Below are positions 14,323 to 22,393 of a DNA stretch of 23,801 nucleotides, piece after piece (position 1 is the stretch's first letter; the number at the start of each line of letters is the position of its first letter). The translations under genes were made by a program, and so were the position numbers. The notes under the pieces were generated by a model. The model was not told the origin of the DNA and ran no database searches. It saw only the letters and a list, made by a program, of their open reading frames with translations. This DNA is from Lachnospiraceae bacterium (lineage in GTDB: Bacteria > Bacillota_A > Clostridia > Lachnospirales > Lachnospiraceae), in NCBI GenBank assembly GCA_017613055.1, contig JAGAES010000089.1, positions 1 through 23,801 on the forward strand. Direction: 5' to 3'.

Positions 14323-15039
14323 GAATGGGATGATCTGGACCGCGAACTGGCGGAATACAATGCGGAAATCGCTCCTTTGAAAGAAGCCTCGGAGGAGAAG
14401 AAGGAGCCCGTAAAGGGCTGGATTCCTTTCGGCGAGGAGGAAGAATCGGCGGTTTCGGAAACGGATTACCAGCTGCAGTACCAGCAGCTTGAGAATGTGC
14501 GTCACAGACTGGAAGGACGCCTTGAGGAGGCACGCGGCAACTATACCGGCGTGGAGGAAGCAAAGAAGAAGGAAGGCATCACCACGCGGAACGAGTGGAT
14601 TGCCACTACGGCTTTTTTTATCCTGATTTATCTGATTATGGGAGTGCTCAGCAATACGCAGCTGTTCTTTGCGTGGCTTCTCCTGCTCATCGCGATTGTT
14701 GTTTTCATGGTCCGGCAGTACCGGATTCTGATTCTCCGGGCGTTCCGTTACCGGATCCGGTGCATCACGGACAATCCGCATCCGTATGTCGAATCGAGGC
14801 GCATCAAGACCTATCGGAAGGAAGAAGAATACTGGCATCATCAGATGTCGCTTATAGCCGGTAATCTCGAGCACCTTAAGACCTGGGAGAAGAAACTTCA
14901 GGCAAACCGCGGATTCACTGAAGAAGAACTCGAAGAGATGAAACGGCTGATGTACGTCACCGAAGTGCCTATCGTTTATAAGGATGAGAAACCTTTGCTC
15001 AGGGACTGGATTGCATACCGGTTCGGAAAGAAGGCGTAA
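14320..15039 (+). CDS. Two-helix membrane protein, paralog A
   Basis: 239 residues from the ATG at 14320, chosen for homology with the next gene (both have DDLDRELAEYN at the N-terminus) and for the bridged ribosome site; in-frame GTG/ATG codons at 14269 and 14272 have only a weak GGGA. Residues 1-90 are charged and partly coiled-coil. A helical hairpin follows (93-111 and 115-133). The C-terminal 100 residues are charged, with heptad-like stretches (160-210), ending VYKDEKPLLRDWIAYRFGKK. Both termini are probably cytoplasmic. I do not recognise the family. With paralog B, 48 bases downstream, it may form a heteromeric membrane complex; it heads an operon that seems to run to the HAD gene. 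Confidence 0.78.
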   Translation: MEWDDLDRELAEYNAEIAPLKEASEEKKEPVKGWIPFGEEEESAVSETDYQLQYQQLENVRHRLEGRLEEARGNYTGVEEAKKKEGITTRNEWIATTAFFILIYLIMGVLSNTQLFFAWLLLLIAIVVFMVRQYRILILRAFRYRIRCITDNPHPYVESRRIKTYRKEEEYWHHQMSLIAGNLEHLKTWEKKLQANRGFTEEELEEMKRLMYVTEVPIVYKDEKPLLRDWIAYRFGKKA

Positions 15040-15087
15040 CATTTTCCGCCGGAACGAAACGGAAACGGACGGAAGACAGGAGGAATT

Positions 15088-15786
15088 ATGGAGAACGAAG
15101 TTTTTCTGGATGATCTGGACCGGGAACTTGCCGAGTACAACCGGAACGCAACCGGAGCGAAGCTTCGTCCCGCTGAGAAGGACGGCGGATACGATATCGG
15201 CCGCTATCAGTTTCAGCTGGAGGCGATGAAGAACGGTCTTCAGAAGCTCTCCACATGGGCGGACAGCTATGAAAAGGACATGCTCGCGGTCGACGGACGG
15301 AAGAGCTCGGACCGGATGGGAATCGTTCTCTATGCAATCTGCTTTCTTGTTTCCTGCGTCGTATTTATCGTATTCGGATGGCTCGGCCTGACGGGAGGCA
15401 TCGGCGGGGCGGTCAGCTTCGGAATGCTCTGCGTCGCCGGAGCAATCGGTGCCGCGTTCTTTTTAATCCGGCTTCTGAACACGATTACCGCGTATGAGGT
15501 CAAGACGCGTTCCGGCCCGCACAGCAACCTTGTCGAAGAAAACAATATACGCCATTATGAAGGCGAAAAGGAATACTACCTGTCCTGCATCTCGGAGATT
15601 AACGGCCGTTCCTCGGAAATCCGCCGTGTTATCGACACCATCGAGAAGAAGGGACATGTTTCGGAGGCGGAACTTGAGAAAGCGAGAAGACTTGCCGAAT
15701 ACCACCCGCCGATGAACATTTACCGCGAGGAGAAATTCGCGTTCCGTGAGTGGGTGCAATATAAATTATCACATCGGAAACAGTAA
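15088..15786 (+). CDS. Two-helix membrane protein, paralog B
   Basis: 232 residues with AGGAGG 5 bases before the ATG. It starts MENEVFLDDLDRELAEYN, shares the helical hairpin (about 78-98 and 105-130), a charged C-terminal half and the ending YREEKFAFREWVQYKLSHRK with paralog A; the helices and N-terminal linker have diverged strongly. The loop between helices is Gly-rich (GLTGGIGGAVSFG). The order and shared ends point to an old tandem duplication. Function is unknown. The Cys-rich protein gene starts 60 bases after the stop, with no terminator between. Confidence 0.8.
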   Translation: MENEVFLDDLDRELAEYNRNATGAKLRPAEKDGGYDIGRYQFQLEAMKNGLQKLSTWADSYEKDMLAVDGRKSSDRMGIVLYAICFLVSCVVFIVFGWLGLTGGIGGAVSFGMLCVAGAIGAAFFLIRLLNTITAYEVKTRSGPHSNLVEENNIRHYEGEKEYYLSCISEINGRSSEIRRVIDTIEKKGHVSEAELEKARRLAEYHPPMNIYREEKFAFREWVQYKLSHRKQ

Positions 15787-15846
15787 ATGTGACCTTTTCC
15801 TTTTCCTGTGCATTTCAGAATCAAAAAGGCGAAAGAAGGTTTTGTT

Positions 15847-16284
15847 ATGAGAGGAAAGGATAAATGCCGGATTTTGAAGCAGATTCGTAAGAAGATTGCC
15901 GATGAGAACGATATTCCGTACGTGATTGAGGAATGTCCGTACCAGGGAGAGTGCAAAGGTACCTGCCCCAAATGTGAAGCCGAGCTTCGGAAGATGGAGG
16001 AAGAACTGTCTCTCCGCCGCCGCATCGGCAAGGGCGTCGCAATCGTCGGCGTGGCAGCAGGCGTAATGGCAACCGCAACCGCATGCACGCCGCAGGATGT
16101 CGTCGAGGAGGTTGCGTACGTGCTTTTCGGAATCGGTCACGGACCGCAGGTTACCGGTGTCGCGCCGGACCTTACCGGAGATGTCGGATACATCACGGAA
16201 GGCGAAGCAATGCCGTACCCGGATGACATTCAGGGAGGATTGGAGATTAATAAGGATGCGACAGATTACAATTCCCCTGATTAA
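15847..16284 (+). CDS. Small Cys-rich protein paired with a radical SAM enzyme
   Basis: 145 residues from the ATG at 15847 (AGAAGG about 8 bases upstream; an in-frame GTG at 15808 has no site). Residues 1-60 are basic and helical with a Cys cluster CPYQGECKGTCPKC (Cys30, 36, 40, 43) plus Cys7, which could bind a metal ion or an Fe-S cluster. Residues 64-80 are a hydrophobic, Ala/Val/Gly-rich stretch ending in Cys80 (ATAC-TPQD), like a transmembrane segment or an internal lipobox. The tail (81-145) is acidic, Gly/Pro-rich and probably unstructured. I recall similar small proteins next to radical SAM genes in Lachnospiraceae, but know no function. Its last 29 bases overlap the radical SAM gene. 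It may be a substrate, an electron carrier or a scaffold for that enzyme. Confidence 0.75.
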   Translation: MRGKDKCRILKQIRKKIADENDIPYVIEECPYQGECKGTCPKCEAELRKMEEELSLRRRIGKGVAIVGVAAGVMATATACTPQDVVEEVAYVLFGIGHGPQVTGVAPDLTGDVGYITEGEAMPYPDDIQGGLEINKDATDYNSPD

Positions 16285-16909
16285 CATATCGCGTCTCCGG
16301 ATGGAGATTGACGGGGACGGCGTGACCACGCTTGTTGCGATGAAGGGCTGTCCGCTGTCCTGCAAGTACTGCATCAACAAGAAGGTCCTTTCGGATGAGG
16401 TTCCGAGTCAGGCGGTGACGGTTGAGGAACTTTATGAGAAGGTGAAGATTGACGATTTGTACTTTCAGGCGACCGGGGGAGGGATTGTGTTCGGCGGCGG
16501 CGAATCGCTGCTCCATGCGGATTACATCGAAGCGTTCGCAAAACGGAAGCCCGAAGGGTGGAAGATAACGGTTGAGACGAGCCTGAATGTTCCGGAGGAG
16601 AATCTTCGGAAGGTGATGCCGTATGTAGACTGTTATATTGCGGACATCAAGGATATGAATCCGGACACCTACCGCGCCTATACCGGAAAGGACAACGAAG
16701 CGGTGCTCCGAAACCTCCGTATTCTGGCGGAAAGCAATACCGGGGCGAAGGTTCATGTAAGAATCCCTCTGATTCCCGGCTTCAACGGGCAGGAGGATTG
16801 TGAGAAAAGCGTCCGTCAGGTGAAAGCCATCGGACCGGACTTCGAAACCGAAGTCTTTCCGTACATCATCCGGGATGAAAAGAAGCAGGACAAGAAGGAA
16901 GCAACATGA
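16256..16909 (+). CDS. Radical SAM protein, glycyl-radical-enzyme-activase-like
   Basis: 217 residues from the ATG at 16256, inside the end of the preceding gene in another frame; the longer open frame from 16097 lies wholly within that gene and is rejected. GGAG lies about 10 bases upstream. The [4Fe-4S]-SAM motif is CPLSCKYC (Cys32, 36, 39); GGGES (80-84) is the SAM-binding GGE; VETSLNVP (106-113), DIKDMNPDTYRAYTG (130-144) and VRIPLIPGFN (168-177) follow PflA/NrdG-type activases. It lacks the ferredoxin-like insert of larger activases. No glycyl radical enzyme is in the window. Being coupled to the Cys-rich gene before it and the HAD gene after it, it may act on or with the Cys-rich protein. 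Confidence 0.87.
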   Translation: MRQITIPLINISRLRMEIDGDGVTTLVAMKGCPLSCKYCINKKVLSDEVPSQAVTVEELYEKVKIDDLYFQATGGGIVFGGGESLLHADYIEAFAKRKPEGWKITVETSLNVPEENLRKVMPYVDCYIADIKDMNPDTYRAYTGKDNEAVLRNLRILAESNTGAKVHVRIPLIPGFNGQEDCEKSVRQVKAIGPDFETEVFPYIIRDEKKQDKKEAT

Positions 16910-17376
16910 AGACGAAGCTCGCATTTTTCGATATTGACGGAACGCTGAGCGCACCTTATTATCCCGTCGACGGGGAGATGAAGCCCGGAATGACGGATGA
17001 ACAATGGATTACATTCTGTAAAACATACGGGGACGATTCCTATCTCTTCTGTAAGCCGGTTCTGCCGGTGAAGCGTTACGCAGAGAAGCTTTTCGGAGAG
17101 GGAGTCGTTCTTTACGTTCTGTCGACGTCGCAGACCGGAGCGGAAGATTCGTCGAAGGAACGGTTTATCGAGCGGTGCTACCCGGGACTGTTCCGTGCGG
17201 TGCTGACAGTCCGGACGGACGGGGACAAGATCCCGAAGATTATAGAGACGGCGGGGCAGACCGGCGCCTGTCCGAGCGAATGTGAACTGGTCGAGGACAC
17301 ATATTCGCTGGTTCTTAAGGCGGTTTGTGCGGGGATTAAGGGAACGCATATCGCGCAGATTGTGTGTGACCTGTAA
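16906..17376 (+). CDS. Small HAD-superfamily phosphatase-like protein
   Basis: 156 residues. The ATG overlaps the radical SAM stop (ATGA), so translation is probably coupled. HAD motif I is FFDIDGTLS with nucleophile Asp9 and acid/base Asp11. Motif II is probably LSTS (in VLYVLSTSQTG). A Lys in GDKIPKI can serve as motif III, and VEDTYS provides the motif IV acidic residues. Only a small cap can fit, between motifs I and II. The substrate is unknown; the family hydrolyses phosphomonoesters. It is the last gene before a terminator, and its fusion-like coupling with the radical SAM gene suggests a shared pathway. Confidence 0.82.
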   Translation: MKTKLAFFDIDGTLSAPYYPVDGEMKPGMTDEQWITFCKTYGDDSYLFCKPVLPVKRYAEKLFGEGVVLYVLSTSQTGAEDSSKERFIERCYPGLFRAVLTVRTDGDKIPKIIETAGQTGACPSECELVEDTYSLVLKAVCAGIKGTHIAQIVCDL

Positions 17377-17383
17377 TAATTCG

Positions 17384-17411
17384 AAGCCCGCCCGGGAAGG
17401 ACGGGCTTTTT
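17384..17411 (+). terminator. Terminator of the radical SAM/HAD operon
   Basis: AAGCCCG (17384-17390) pairs with CGGGCTT (17402-17408), running into TTTTT (17407-17411). It follows the HAD stop by 7 bases and lies just before the next gene. Confidence 0.82.
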
Positions 17412-17430
17412 GAGGATAGGATGGAAACGG

Positions 17431-19464
17431 ATGCGAAAGAAATGGATTCTGACAACAATTATTCTGCTGCTTCTTGGTCTGTGTGCCGCCTGCGGCCGCG
17501 GGGAAGAAAGCACGAAAGGAAGGAAACGTGCCGTACCGGGGGGAGAGGTTTCGCTGACGAAGATACCGACGGCGCAGCCGACCGCGTCATCCTCCCCGAC
17601 GCCGACGTCCACACCGACGCCTACGCCGGATCCGCTGCTCCTTCGGAAGCTTTCGGAAGTTTATCCGGCGGCGGAGTATCTGGAGGACCTGTATTATGTC
17701 GATTCACCGTGGAGACCGGAAGGCGGTTATCTCTTCGGCGGACAGGTACGCGACGGGTATATCCTTTTGGAAATCAACCCCGAATCCTGGGAATATGACA
17801 GCGTCCGGTATTCGCTCTTTCCGATTCTGGCGCCGGAGCGCACCGTCCGGGGAAGCGTTCCGTACGCGACCGGCTATTCGCTCGGTACGAACGGAACGGT
17901 ATATGCATGGCGGAACGGCGGAGAACTCATTCAGAGAAAGGTTGACCGCGAGACCGATGCCGTATGGGACTTCGGGTCGGACGTCTCATTTATCGGAGAA
18001 TCGGAGGACGGTACCGCGTGGGTGGCCGGAGACGGTTTTCTTGCCGGCTACAATTTCGAAACCATGCATGAGGAGCGGTACGAAGGCTTTAAGCAGCAGT
18101 ACGACGACCGAATTCTTTCAGAAGACGGCGATACGATTCTGTTTGCGCTTCATACGAGCGGCGGCCGGTATCAGCTGTTCCGGCTGAACCGGAAAGAGGG
18201 CGGGATTTACCCGGTGAATACGCCGGGACATGCCGAGTTCTACGATGAAACAATCGTTTACGACTCGGGTGACCGGTTCTATACGGCTTCCTTTGAGAAT
18301 CCCGATGATATGGTTTCTTTCGAAAAGAAAAGACAGTCGGAAAGCATCGTGATGTGCAGAAACGGCCGCATGATGACGTACTGCTATGAAAGAGACGAAT
18401 CAGGGGAGAATTTCATAGACTATTACCGGATTGTAGATATCGAAACCGGAGCAGAGATTGCGGAAGTCCGGACCGATCTGTTTCTTGACCGGTACTGGAC
18501 GGCGCAGTATATCGGGCTTTCCGAAGAACAGTTCGTCTTCGCTTTGTACGGGGACGGAGAGGTTGAAGACCTGTATCTGTATGATTTTTCGAAAAAGGAT
18601 ACGGAGTTCAACCCGACACTCCTTTCGTACTGTCCGGAGGCGGAGCAACCGGAGGCATACCGGATTGCACGGCGGATGGAGGATGAATATCCCGGAATCC
18701 ATGTCTATTACGATTCGTTCGGGCTCGGTTTCTTCCGCGAGTCCTATCTGCTTGAGACTTGTACGGATGAAGGGACGTTGATTGACTACATGCTCGCGAT
18801 GGAGCAGTTCCTCGGAGAGTATCCCGACGGGTTTTTCATTGAGCTTGCAGGGGAAGAGAAAGGCGGACTCGACATCTATCTGTGTGGCGGGTTTATCCGG
18901 ATTAACGACTCTTCGATCGCCGTCCCGGCGGGCTGCGCGAACCGGTACGGGCAGAGACTGTCCCTCTGCCTTGACGTGCATTACCTGTCTTCGATGGAGC
19001 AGAATACGGTGCATGAGCTGATGCATCTGTCGGAGCACCGGATCACGGAATACGAAAAGAAAAACGGGTGCGGCATACTCGCATATTGGGATGAAAAGCT
19101 GAACTCCCCGAGTTGTCCCTTTGCAAGCGGTTACCTGGATGCGAACGGGGAGATGATTTCGGATTATTCGGGAACGGTTTATTATGACGCCGCATCGGCG
19201 TGGTTTATCGACGCATATTCGAAATCCGCGCCAACCGAGGACCGTGCCCGCGTGCTTGAGTATCTTTTCTGCGATGAGCGCTGGATGTTCAACGGGGAAC
19301 ATCTCAGTGCCAAAGCGCGGTTTTTGAGCGCGGCGCTTCGGGAGGTGTTCCCGAGCATTGCCGCCTGTGAGGAGCCGGTTCTCTGGGAGCGGATGTTCGG
19401 CATATGTTCCTTTGACGAATATCGTGACCTTGTAAAGAATCCGGAAGAAGGAACGGAAGATTAA
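17431..19464 (+). CDS. Secreted lipoprotein with a HELMH metalloprotease-like motif
   Basis: 677 residues from the ATG at 17431 (AGGATGG 6 bases upstream; an in-frame TTG at 17410 is inside the terminator). Residues 1-20 are a signal peptide ending LCAAC, with the lipid-attached Cys probably Cys21. A Pro/Thr/Ser linker (45-69) follows, then a beta-rich region (90-395) with repeated aromatic strands, possibly a propeller. The C-terminal half is helical and has THELMH-like VHELMHLSEHR: His528, Glu529, His532 fit the HExxH zinc site. The later stretch APTEDRARVLEYLF resembles the helix after the active site in other Firmicute zinc peptidases and carries Glu/Asp residues that could be the third ligand. 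Protease activity is inferred only. It should be anchored outside the membrane. It is alone in its unit, convergent with the DUF4353 gene. Confidence 0.82.
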   Translation: MRKKWILTTIILLLLGLCAACGRGEESTKGRKRAVPGGEVSLTKIPTAQPTASSSPTPTSTPTPTPDPLLLRKLSEVYPAAEYLEDLYYVDSPWRPEGGYLFGGQVRDGYILLEINPESWEYDSVRYSLFPILAPERTVRGSVPYATGYSLGTNGTVYAWRNGGELIQRKVDRETDAVWDFGSDVSFIGESEDGTAWVAGDGFLAGYNFETMHEERYEGFKQQYDDRILSEDGDTILFALHTSGGRYQLFRLNRKEGGIYPVNTPGHAEFYDETIVYDSGDRFYTASFENPDDMVSFEKKRQSESIVMCRNGRMMTYCYERDESGENFIDYYRIVDIETGAEIAEVRTDLFLDRYWTAQYIGLSEEQFVFALYGDGEVEDLYLYDFSKKDTEFNPTLLSYCPEAEQPEAYRIARRMEDEYPGIHVYYDSFGLGFFRESYLLETCTDEGTLIDYMLAMEQFLGEYPDGFFIELAGEEKGGLDIYLCGGFIRINDSSIAVPAGCANRYGQRLSLCLDVHYLSSMEQNTVHELMHLSEHRITEYEKKNGCGILAYWDEKLNSPSCPFASGYLDANGEMISDYSGTVYYDAASAWFIDAYSKSAPTEDRARVLEYLFCDERWMFNGEHLSAKARFLSAALREVFPSIAACEEPVLWERMFGICSFDEYRDLVKNPEEGTED

Positions 19465-19471
19465 ACGAAGA

Positions 19472-19503
19472 CGGGCCGGGAGAATGCTCCCGGCCCGGTT
19501 TAA
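19472..19503. terminator. Terminator between the two lipoprotein genes
   Basis: A perfect 11-bp GC-rich stem, CGGGCCGGGAG (19472-19482) with CTCCCGGCCCG (19487-19497), loop AATG, then GTTTAAATT. It serves the plus-strand gene and possibly the convergent one; T-tracts are short on both sides. Confidence 0.75.
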
Positions 19504-19524
19504 ATTCTATGTACGGTTTTAATT

Positions 19525-20445
19525 TCATTTCTTATACGGACGTCCGTTGACAGTGATGATGGCATCGGAACGGATATCCGTCTTCGCCCCGACAAGCGGA
19601 TCGTTATCGGTCCGGATGTCGATGATGCCGCCCGTAAGACTCAGCCGGCCTGTAGTCTGAAAGGCGGATTTTTTAGACTTTACGTTGATGTTTCCGCCGC
19701 TCACCGAGATGGACGCAGGGGCGTAGATTCCTTCGTCGTTCGCGTTGACGGTAATCGTCCCGCCGGTGATGTTGATATAACCGAGGCTGGGCTTTTCGGT
19801 ATTGGTTGTTTTGATGCCGTCGCCCTCGGATTTGATGTTCAGGTTACCGCCGGAGATGACGACGTAATCCTTTGCCTTGATCCCGTGGTGCTTGGCGGTG
19901 ACGGTAACGTTGCCGTTTTCCATCGTAAATGTGTCGCTCGAGCTGATTCCGTTATAGCTGTCCGCGTTGACGGTCAGCTTTCCGCCGCCGCGGATCAAAA
20001 GCGGCGAGCGCGAATAGACGGCCGCGCCCGGAATCTCGGGATTGTTCTCCGATTCTTCGTCCGCGGTATACGGGTGGCGGTCGGTTATCACATTTTGCGT
20101 CCCTTCCTTCATCGAAAGCACGACCATGGAAGCGTTTTTCACCCAGATCGGCGAGGAACTGCCGCAGGTAAGATCGAGACCGCACAGATTCAGATAAACT
20201 GCCTTCGCGTCCGCAGTGTCGACGATAATCTGCAGTTCGCCTGTGCCGCTCAGATCATACGTTCCGGCCTTTATGATGGTCACGGTGCCGGCGGCGGTCT
20301 TCACTGCGGCTTTGTTCGGACCCGTCACGGTCACATCGGTTCCGTTAAGCGTGACGGCGGTCGCGGACGAGCCCTTGCCGCATGCGGAAAATGCCACGCA
20401 GACGCACATAAAGAGCAGGCAGAGAAGAACGTTTTTGGCTTTCAT
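19525..20445 (-). CDS. DUF4353 (carbohydrate-binding-like) lipoprotein
   Basis: 306 residues. Residues 1-21 are a signal peptide with a lipobox-like FSAC and Cys22. The rest is a repetitive beta-helix of short Gly/Asn-rich rungs (GNVTVTAKHHGIKAKDYVVI, then GGNLNIKSEGDGIKTTN, GGTITVNANDEGIYA, GGNINVKSKKSAFQ), as in the DUF4353 'carbohydrate-binding domain-containing' family of Firmicutes. It should be displayed on the outer face of the membrane. Sugar binding is the family label, not shown here. GAGGTA sits 7 bases before the ATG. The end (DIRSDAIITVNGRPYKK) is the usual close of the family, so the protein is complete. Confidence 0.88.
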   Translation of the reverse strand: MKAKNVLLCLLFMCVCVAFSACGKGSSATAVTLNGTDVTVTGPNKAAVKTAAGTVTIIKAGTYDLSGTGELQIIVDTADAKAVYLNLCGLDLTCGSSSPIWVKNASMVVLSMKEGTQNVITDRHPYTADEESENNPEIPGAAVYSRSPLLIRGGGKLTVNADSYNGISSSDTFTMENGNVTVTAKHHGIKAKDYVVISGGNLNIKSEGDGIKTTNTEKPSLGYINITGGTITVNANDEGIYAPASISVSGGNINVKSKKSAFQTTGRLSLTGGIIDIRTDNDPLVGAKTDIRSDAIITVNGRPYKK

Positions 20446-20565
20446 GGCAATACCTCAATCGAAGGAGAATGATACTTCTGTGTTTTATTCTATCCGCATC
20501 GGCAGCAATAGTCAAACAAAAACATGAAATGTTCAAACCTTCTTCACGGGTGATTGAGAAAAAGA

Positions 20566-20594
20566 TTGCATCACCCCTTTGGTTTTGCTATTAT
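20566..20594 (+). promoter_or_regulatory. Promoter of the acyltransferase-like/SDR operon
   Basis: TTGCAT (20566-20571), 17 bases and TATTAT (20589-20594) with TGC before the -10 (20586-20588). The ATG is 73 bases beyond the -10. Confidence 0.65.
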
Positions 20595-20667
20595 ATAAGG
20601 TGTTCGAAGGGAAGATTTACGGCATGCCGGAGTATTTCGGCAACCGCGCCTTGAAGGAGGAAACGGG

Positions 20668-21594
20668 ATGGTTCCGCACGAGGGAAGAAAGAGAAGATGG
20701 GGAGACCGTTATGACGGTTTCTTAGTCCGCAATATGGATCCGATGACACGGATGGAGCCTTACTTCATGCCGCATCGGTATGATGCCTGGGTGCTGTTTG
20801 AAGATAAGATTGACATTACGGAGCTGGAGGCGTTTATCCGCGCGAAGCGGAAAGAGGAGTTTCCGGATCTGACGATGTATCACGTTGTGTTCGCGGCGAT
20901 TGTAAGAACGTTCGCCGAGGTTCCGGAGCTGAACCGCTTCGTGGTGAACAGCAAGGTTTATTCGCGCAACGAGATCAAGGGTTCCATGGTCGTGATGAAA
21001 GGCATGCGCAGGGACAGCGAACGGAGCATGATCATGCCGCGTTTCCAGCTGGAGGATACGCTTGCGGACGTGGTTCGCCGGATTGAAGAGGAAACCAGCC
21101 AGATTGACACGACGGTCAGCAGCGTTGCCGAAGATGAGAACAAGACGAAATTCGACAAGGCAGAATTCATTCTGGGGTCGCTTCCGGGCTGGATGCTGAA
21201 GCTCGCGATGTTGTTTTTACGTAAGACCGACAAGCACGGAATCATGCCGAAGAGCCTGCATAAGGTGAGCCCGTTCCACTCGAGCTTCTTTATTACCAAC
21301 ATGGGTTCCATCGGAATGGACGCGGTGTTCCATCACATTTATGAATTCGGAACGGTTTCAATCTTCGCCGCAATCGGCAAGAAGGAGACGTATTTCGAAC
21401 TGGACAAGAAGGGTCAGAAGAAGCGCGGCGTCAGGATGAAGCTGCAGTTTGTCGTGGATGAGCGTGCGACGGACGGTTATCTGTACGCGCTTGCATTCCG
21501 CCGGATCCGGTATTACCTGACACATCCGGAGGAATTGATGAAGCAGCCCGAGCAGATTGTGTTCGATCAGATTGACCGGGTGAAGAAAGGATAA
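20668..21594 (+). CDS. 2-oxoacid dehydrogenase E2 / chloramphenicol-acetyltransferase-fold protein, active-site variant
   Basis: 308 residues, AAGGAGG 7 bases before the ATG. The fold is that of the E2 catalytic domain: an N-terminal strand region (YDAWVLFEDKIDI), MYHVVFAAIVRTFAEVPELNRFVV (70-93), the turn TNMGSIGMDAVFHHI (210-224), and the C-terminal VVDERATDGYLYA (262-274). In active enzymes this last motif is DHRxxDG; here Glu265 replaces the catalytic His while Asp269-Gly270 remain. There is no lipoyl or E3-binding domain, and no E1 or E3 gene nearby. A hydrophobic amphipathic stretch (168-185) may contact membrane. It is annotated in relatives simply as E2-like. Likely it binds an acyl or CoA ligand or acts by another mechanism. 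The SDR gene follows after 3 bases. Confidence 0.82.
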   Translation: MVPHEGRKRRWGDRYDGFLVRNMDPMTRMEPYFMPHRYDAWVLFEDKIDITELEAFIRAKRKEEFPDLTMYHVVFAAIVRTFAEVPELNRFVVNSKVYSRNEIKGSMVVMKGMRRDSERSMIMPRFQLEDTLADVVRRIEEETSQIDTTVSSVAEDENKTKFDKAEFILGSLPGWMLKLAMLFLRKTDKHGIMPKSLHKVSPFHSSFFITNMGSIGMDAVFHHIYEFGTVSIFAAIGKKETYFELDKKGQKKRGVRMKLQFVVDERATDGYLYALAFRRIRYYLTHPEELMKQPEQIVFDQIDRVKKG

Positions 21595-21597
21595 GAG

Positions 21598-22374
21598 ATG
21601 GATTTCAATAACAAAATGGTGTTGATTACCGGCGCGAGTTCCGGAATCGGGGAGGCGTTTGCGAAAGCATTTGCCGTGAAAGGATGCCATCTGATACTTG
21701 TTGCAAGGCGTTCGGACCGGCTGCACGCCCTTGCGGGAGAACTGGGTGTTCCCTGTGAAGTGCTTCCCGCCGATCTTTCGAAAGAGGAGGAGGTCCTTCG
21801 GATTGCGGAGATTGCGAGTGATCAGAACGTGGATGTTCTGATTAACTGTGCCGGTTTCGGTCTTCTCGGCGCGGAAACGGACATCTCCCTTGAGGATGAG
21901 CTCCGCATGATTGATCTGAATGTGCGCGCCGTGCAGATTCTTACGAAGAAGTTCCTGCCGAAGCTCACAGAGAAGGGCGAAGGAGCGATCCTGAATGTCG
22001 CTTCGTCCGCCGGACTGCTTCCCGCGGGACCGTACCTGAATACGTATTACGCGACGAAGGCTTATGTGGCAAGCTTTACGCAGGGACTTGCACAGGAACT
22101 GAAAGAGCAGGGGAGTAAGGTATACGTCGGAGCGCTCTGTCCCGGACCGGTTATGACGGAATTTACGCAGGCGGCCCGCGGATCCCAGTGGGACAAGGGC
22201 ATTTCCCCGGAGGAATGCGTCGTGTACGCACTCCGCAAGATGGAAAGGAAAAAGCGCGTTATCGTTCCGGGGGCATCTGTTCGCTTCGGACTGTTTTTCT
22301 CCCGTTTTCTGCCCAGAAACACGATTGCGAGGTATCTCGCCAAGTTTCAGAAGAAAAAAGTAGCGGAAAAATAG
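21598..22374 (+). CDS. Short-chain dehydrogenase/reductase, DltE/YqjQ-like
   Basis: 258 residues. TGASSGIG (11-18), ADLS (58-61), NCAG (83-86), Asn108, Ser136/137 in NVASSAGL and Tyr150-x3-Lys154 (YYATK) make a complete classical SDR. VARRSDRL (35-42) with two Arg favours NADP(H). The C-terminus (RFGLFFSRFLPRNTIARYLAKFQKKK) is hydrophobic then basic, a common way for this subgroup to attach to the membrane. AAAGGA lies 8 bases before the ATG, in the end of the preceding gene, so the two are cotranscribed and probably coupled. A role in acyl or keto-acid reduction together with the E2-like protein is possible but inferred. Confidence 0.9.
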   Translation: MDFNNKMVLITGASSGIGEAFAKAFAVKGCHLILVARRSDRLHALAGELGVPCEVLPADLSKEEEVLRIAEIASDQNVDVLINCAGFGLLGAETDISLEDELRMIDLNVRAVQILTKKFLPKLTEKGEGAILNVASSAGLLPAGPYLNTYYATKAYVASFTQGLAQELKEQGSKVYVGALCPGPVMTEFTQAARGSQWDKGISPEECVVYALRKMERKKRVIVPGASVRFGLFFSRFLPRNTIARYLAKFQKKKVAEK

Positions 22375-22391
22375 CGGAAAATGCTATTTTT
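22367..22391 (+). terminator. Terminator of the E2-like/SDR operon
   Basis: AAAAATAGC (22367-22375) pairs perfectly with GCTATTTTT (22383-22391) over the loop GGAAAAT. The stem is AT-rich and contains the SDR stop codon (22372-22374), so it is compact and perhaps leaky into hup. Confidence 0.6.
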
Positions 22392-22393
22392 AC

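Noticed and set aside
16097..16255. N-terminal extension of the radical SAM protein.
   Set aside because: It lies entirely within the Cys-rich gene in another frame, has no ribosome site and is unlike the family; the ATG at 16256 gives the normal start.
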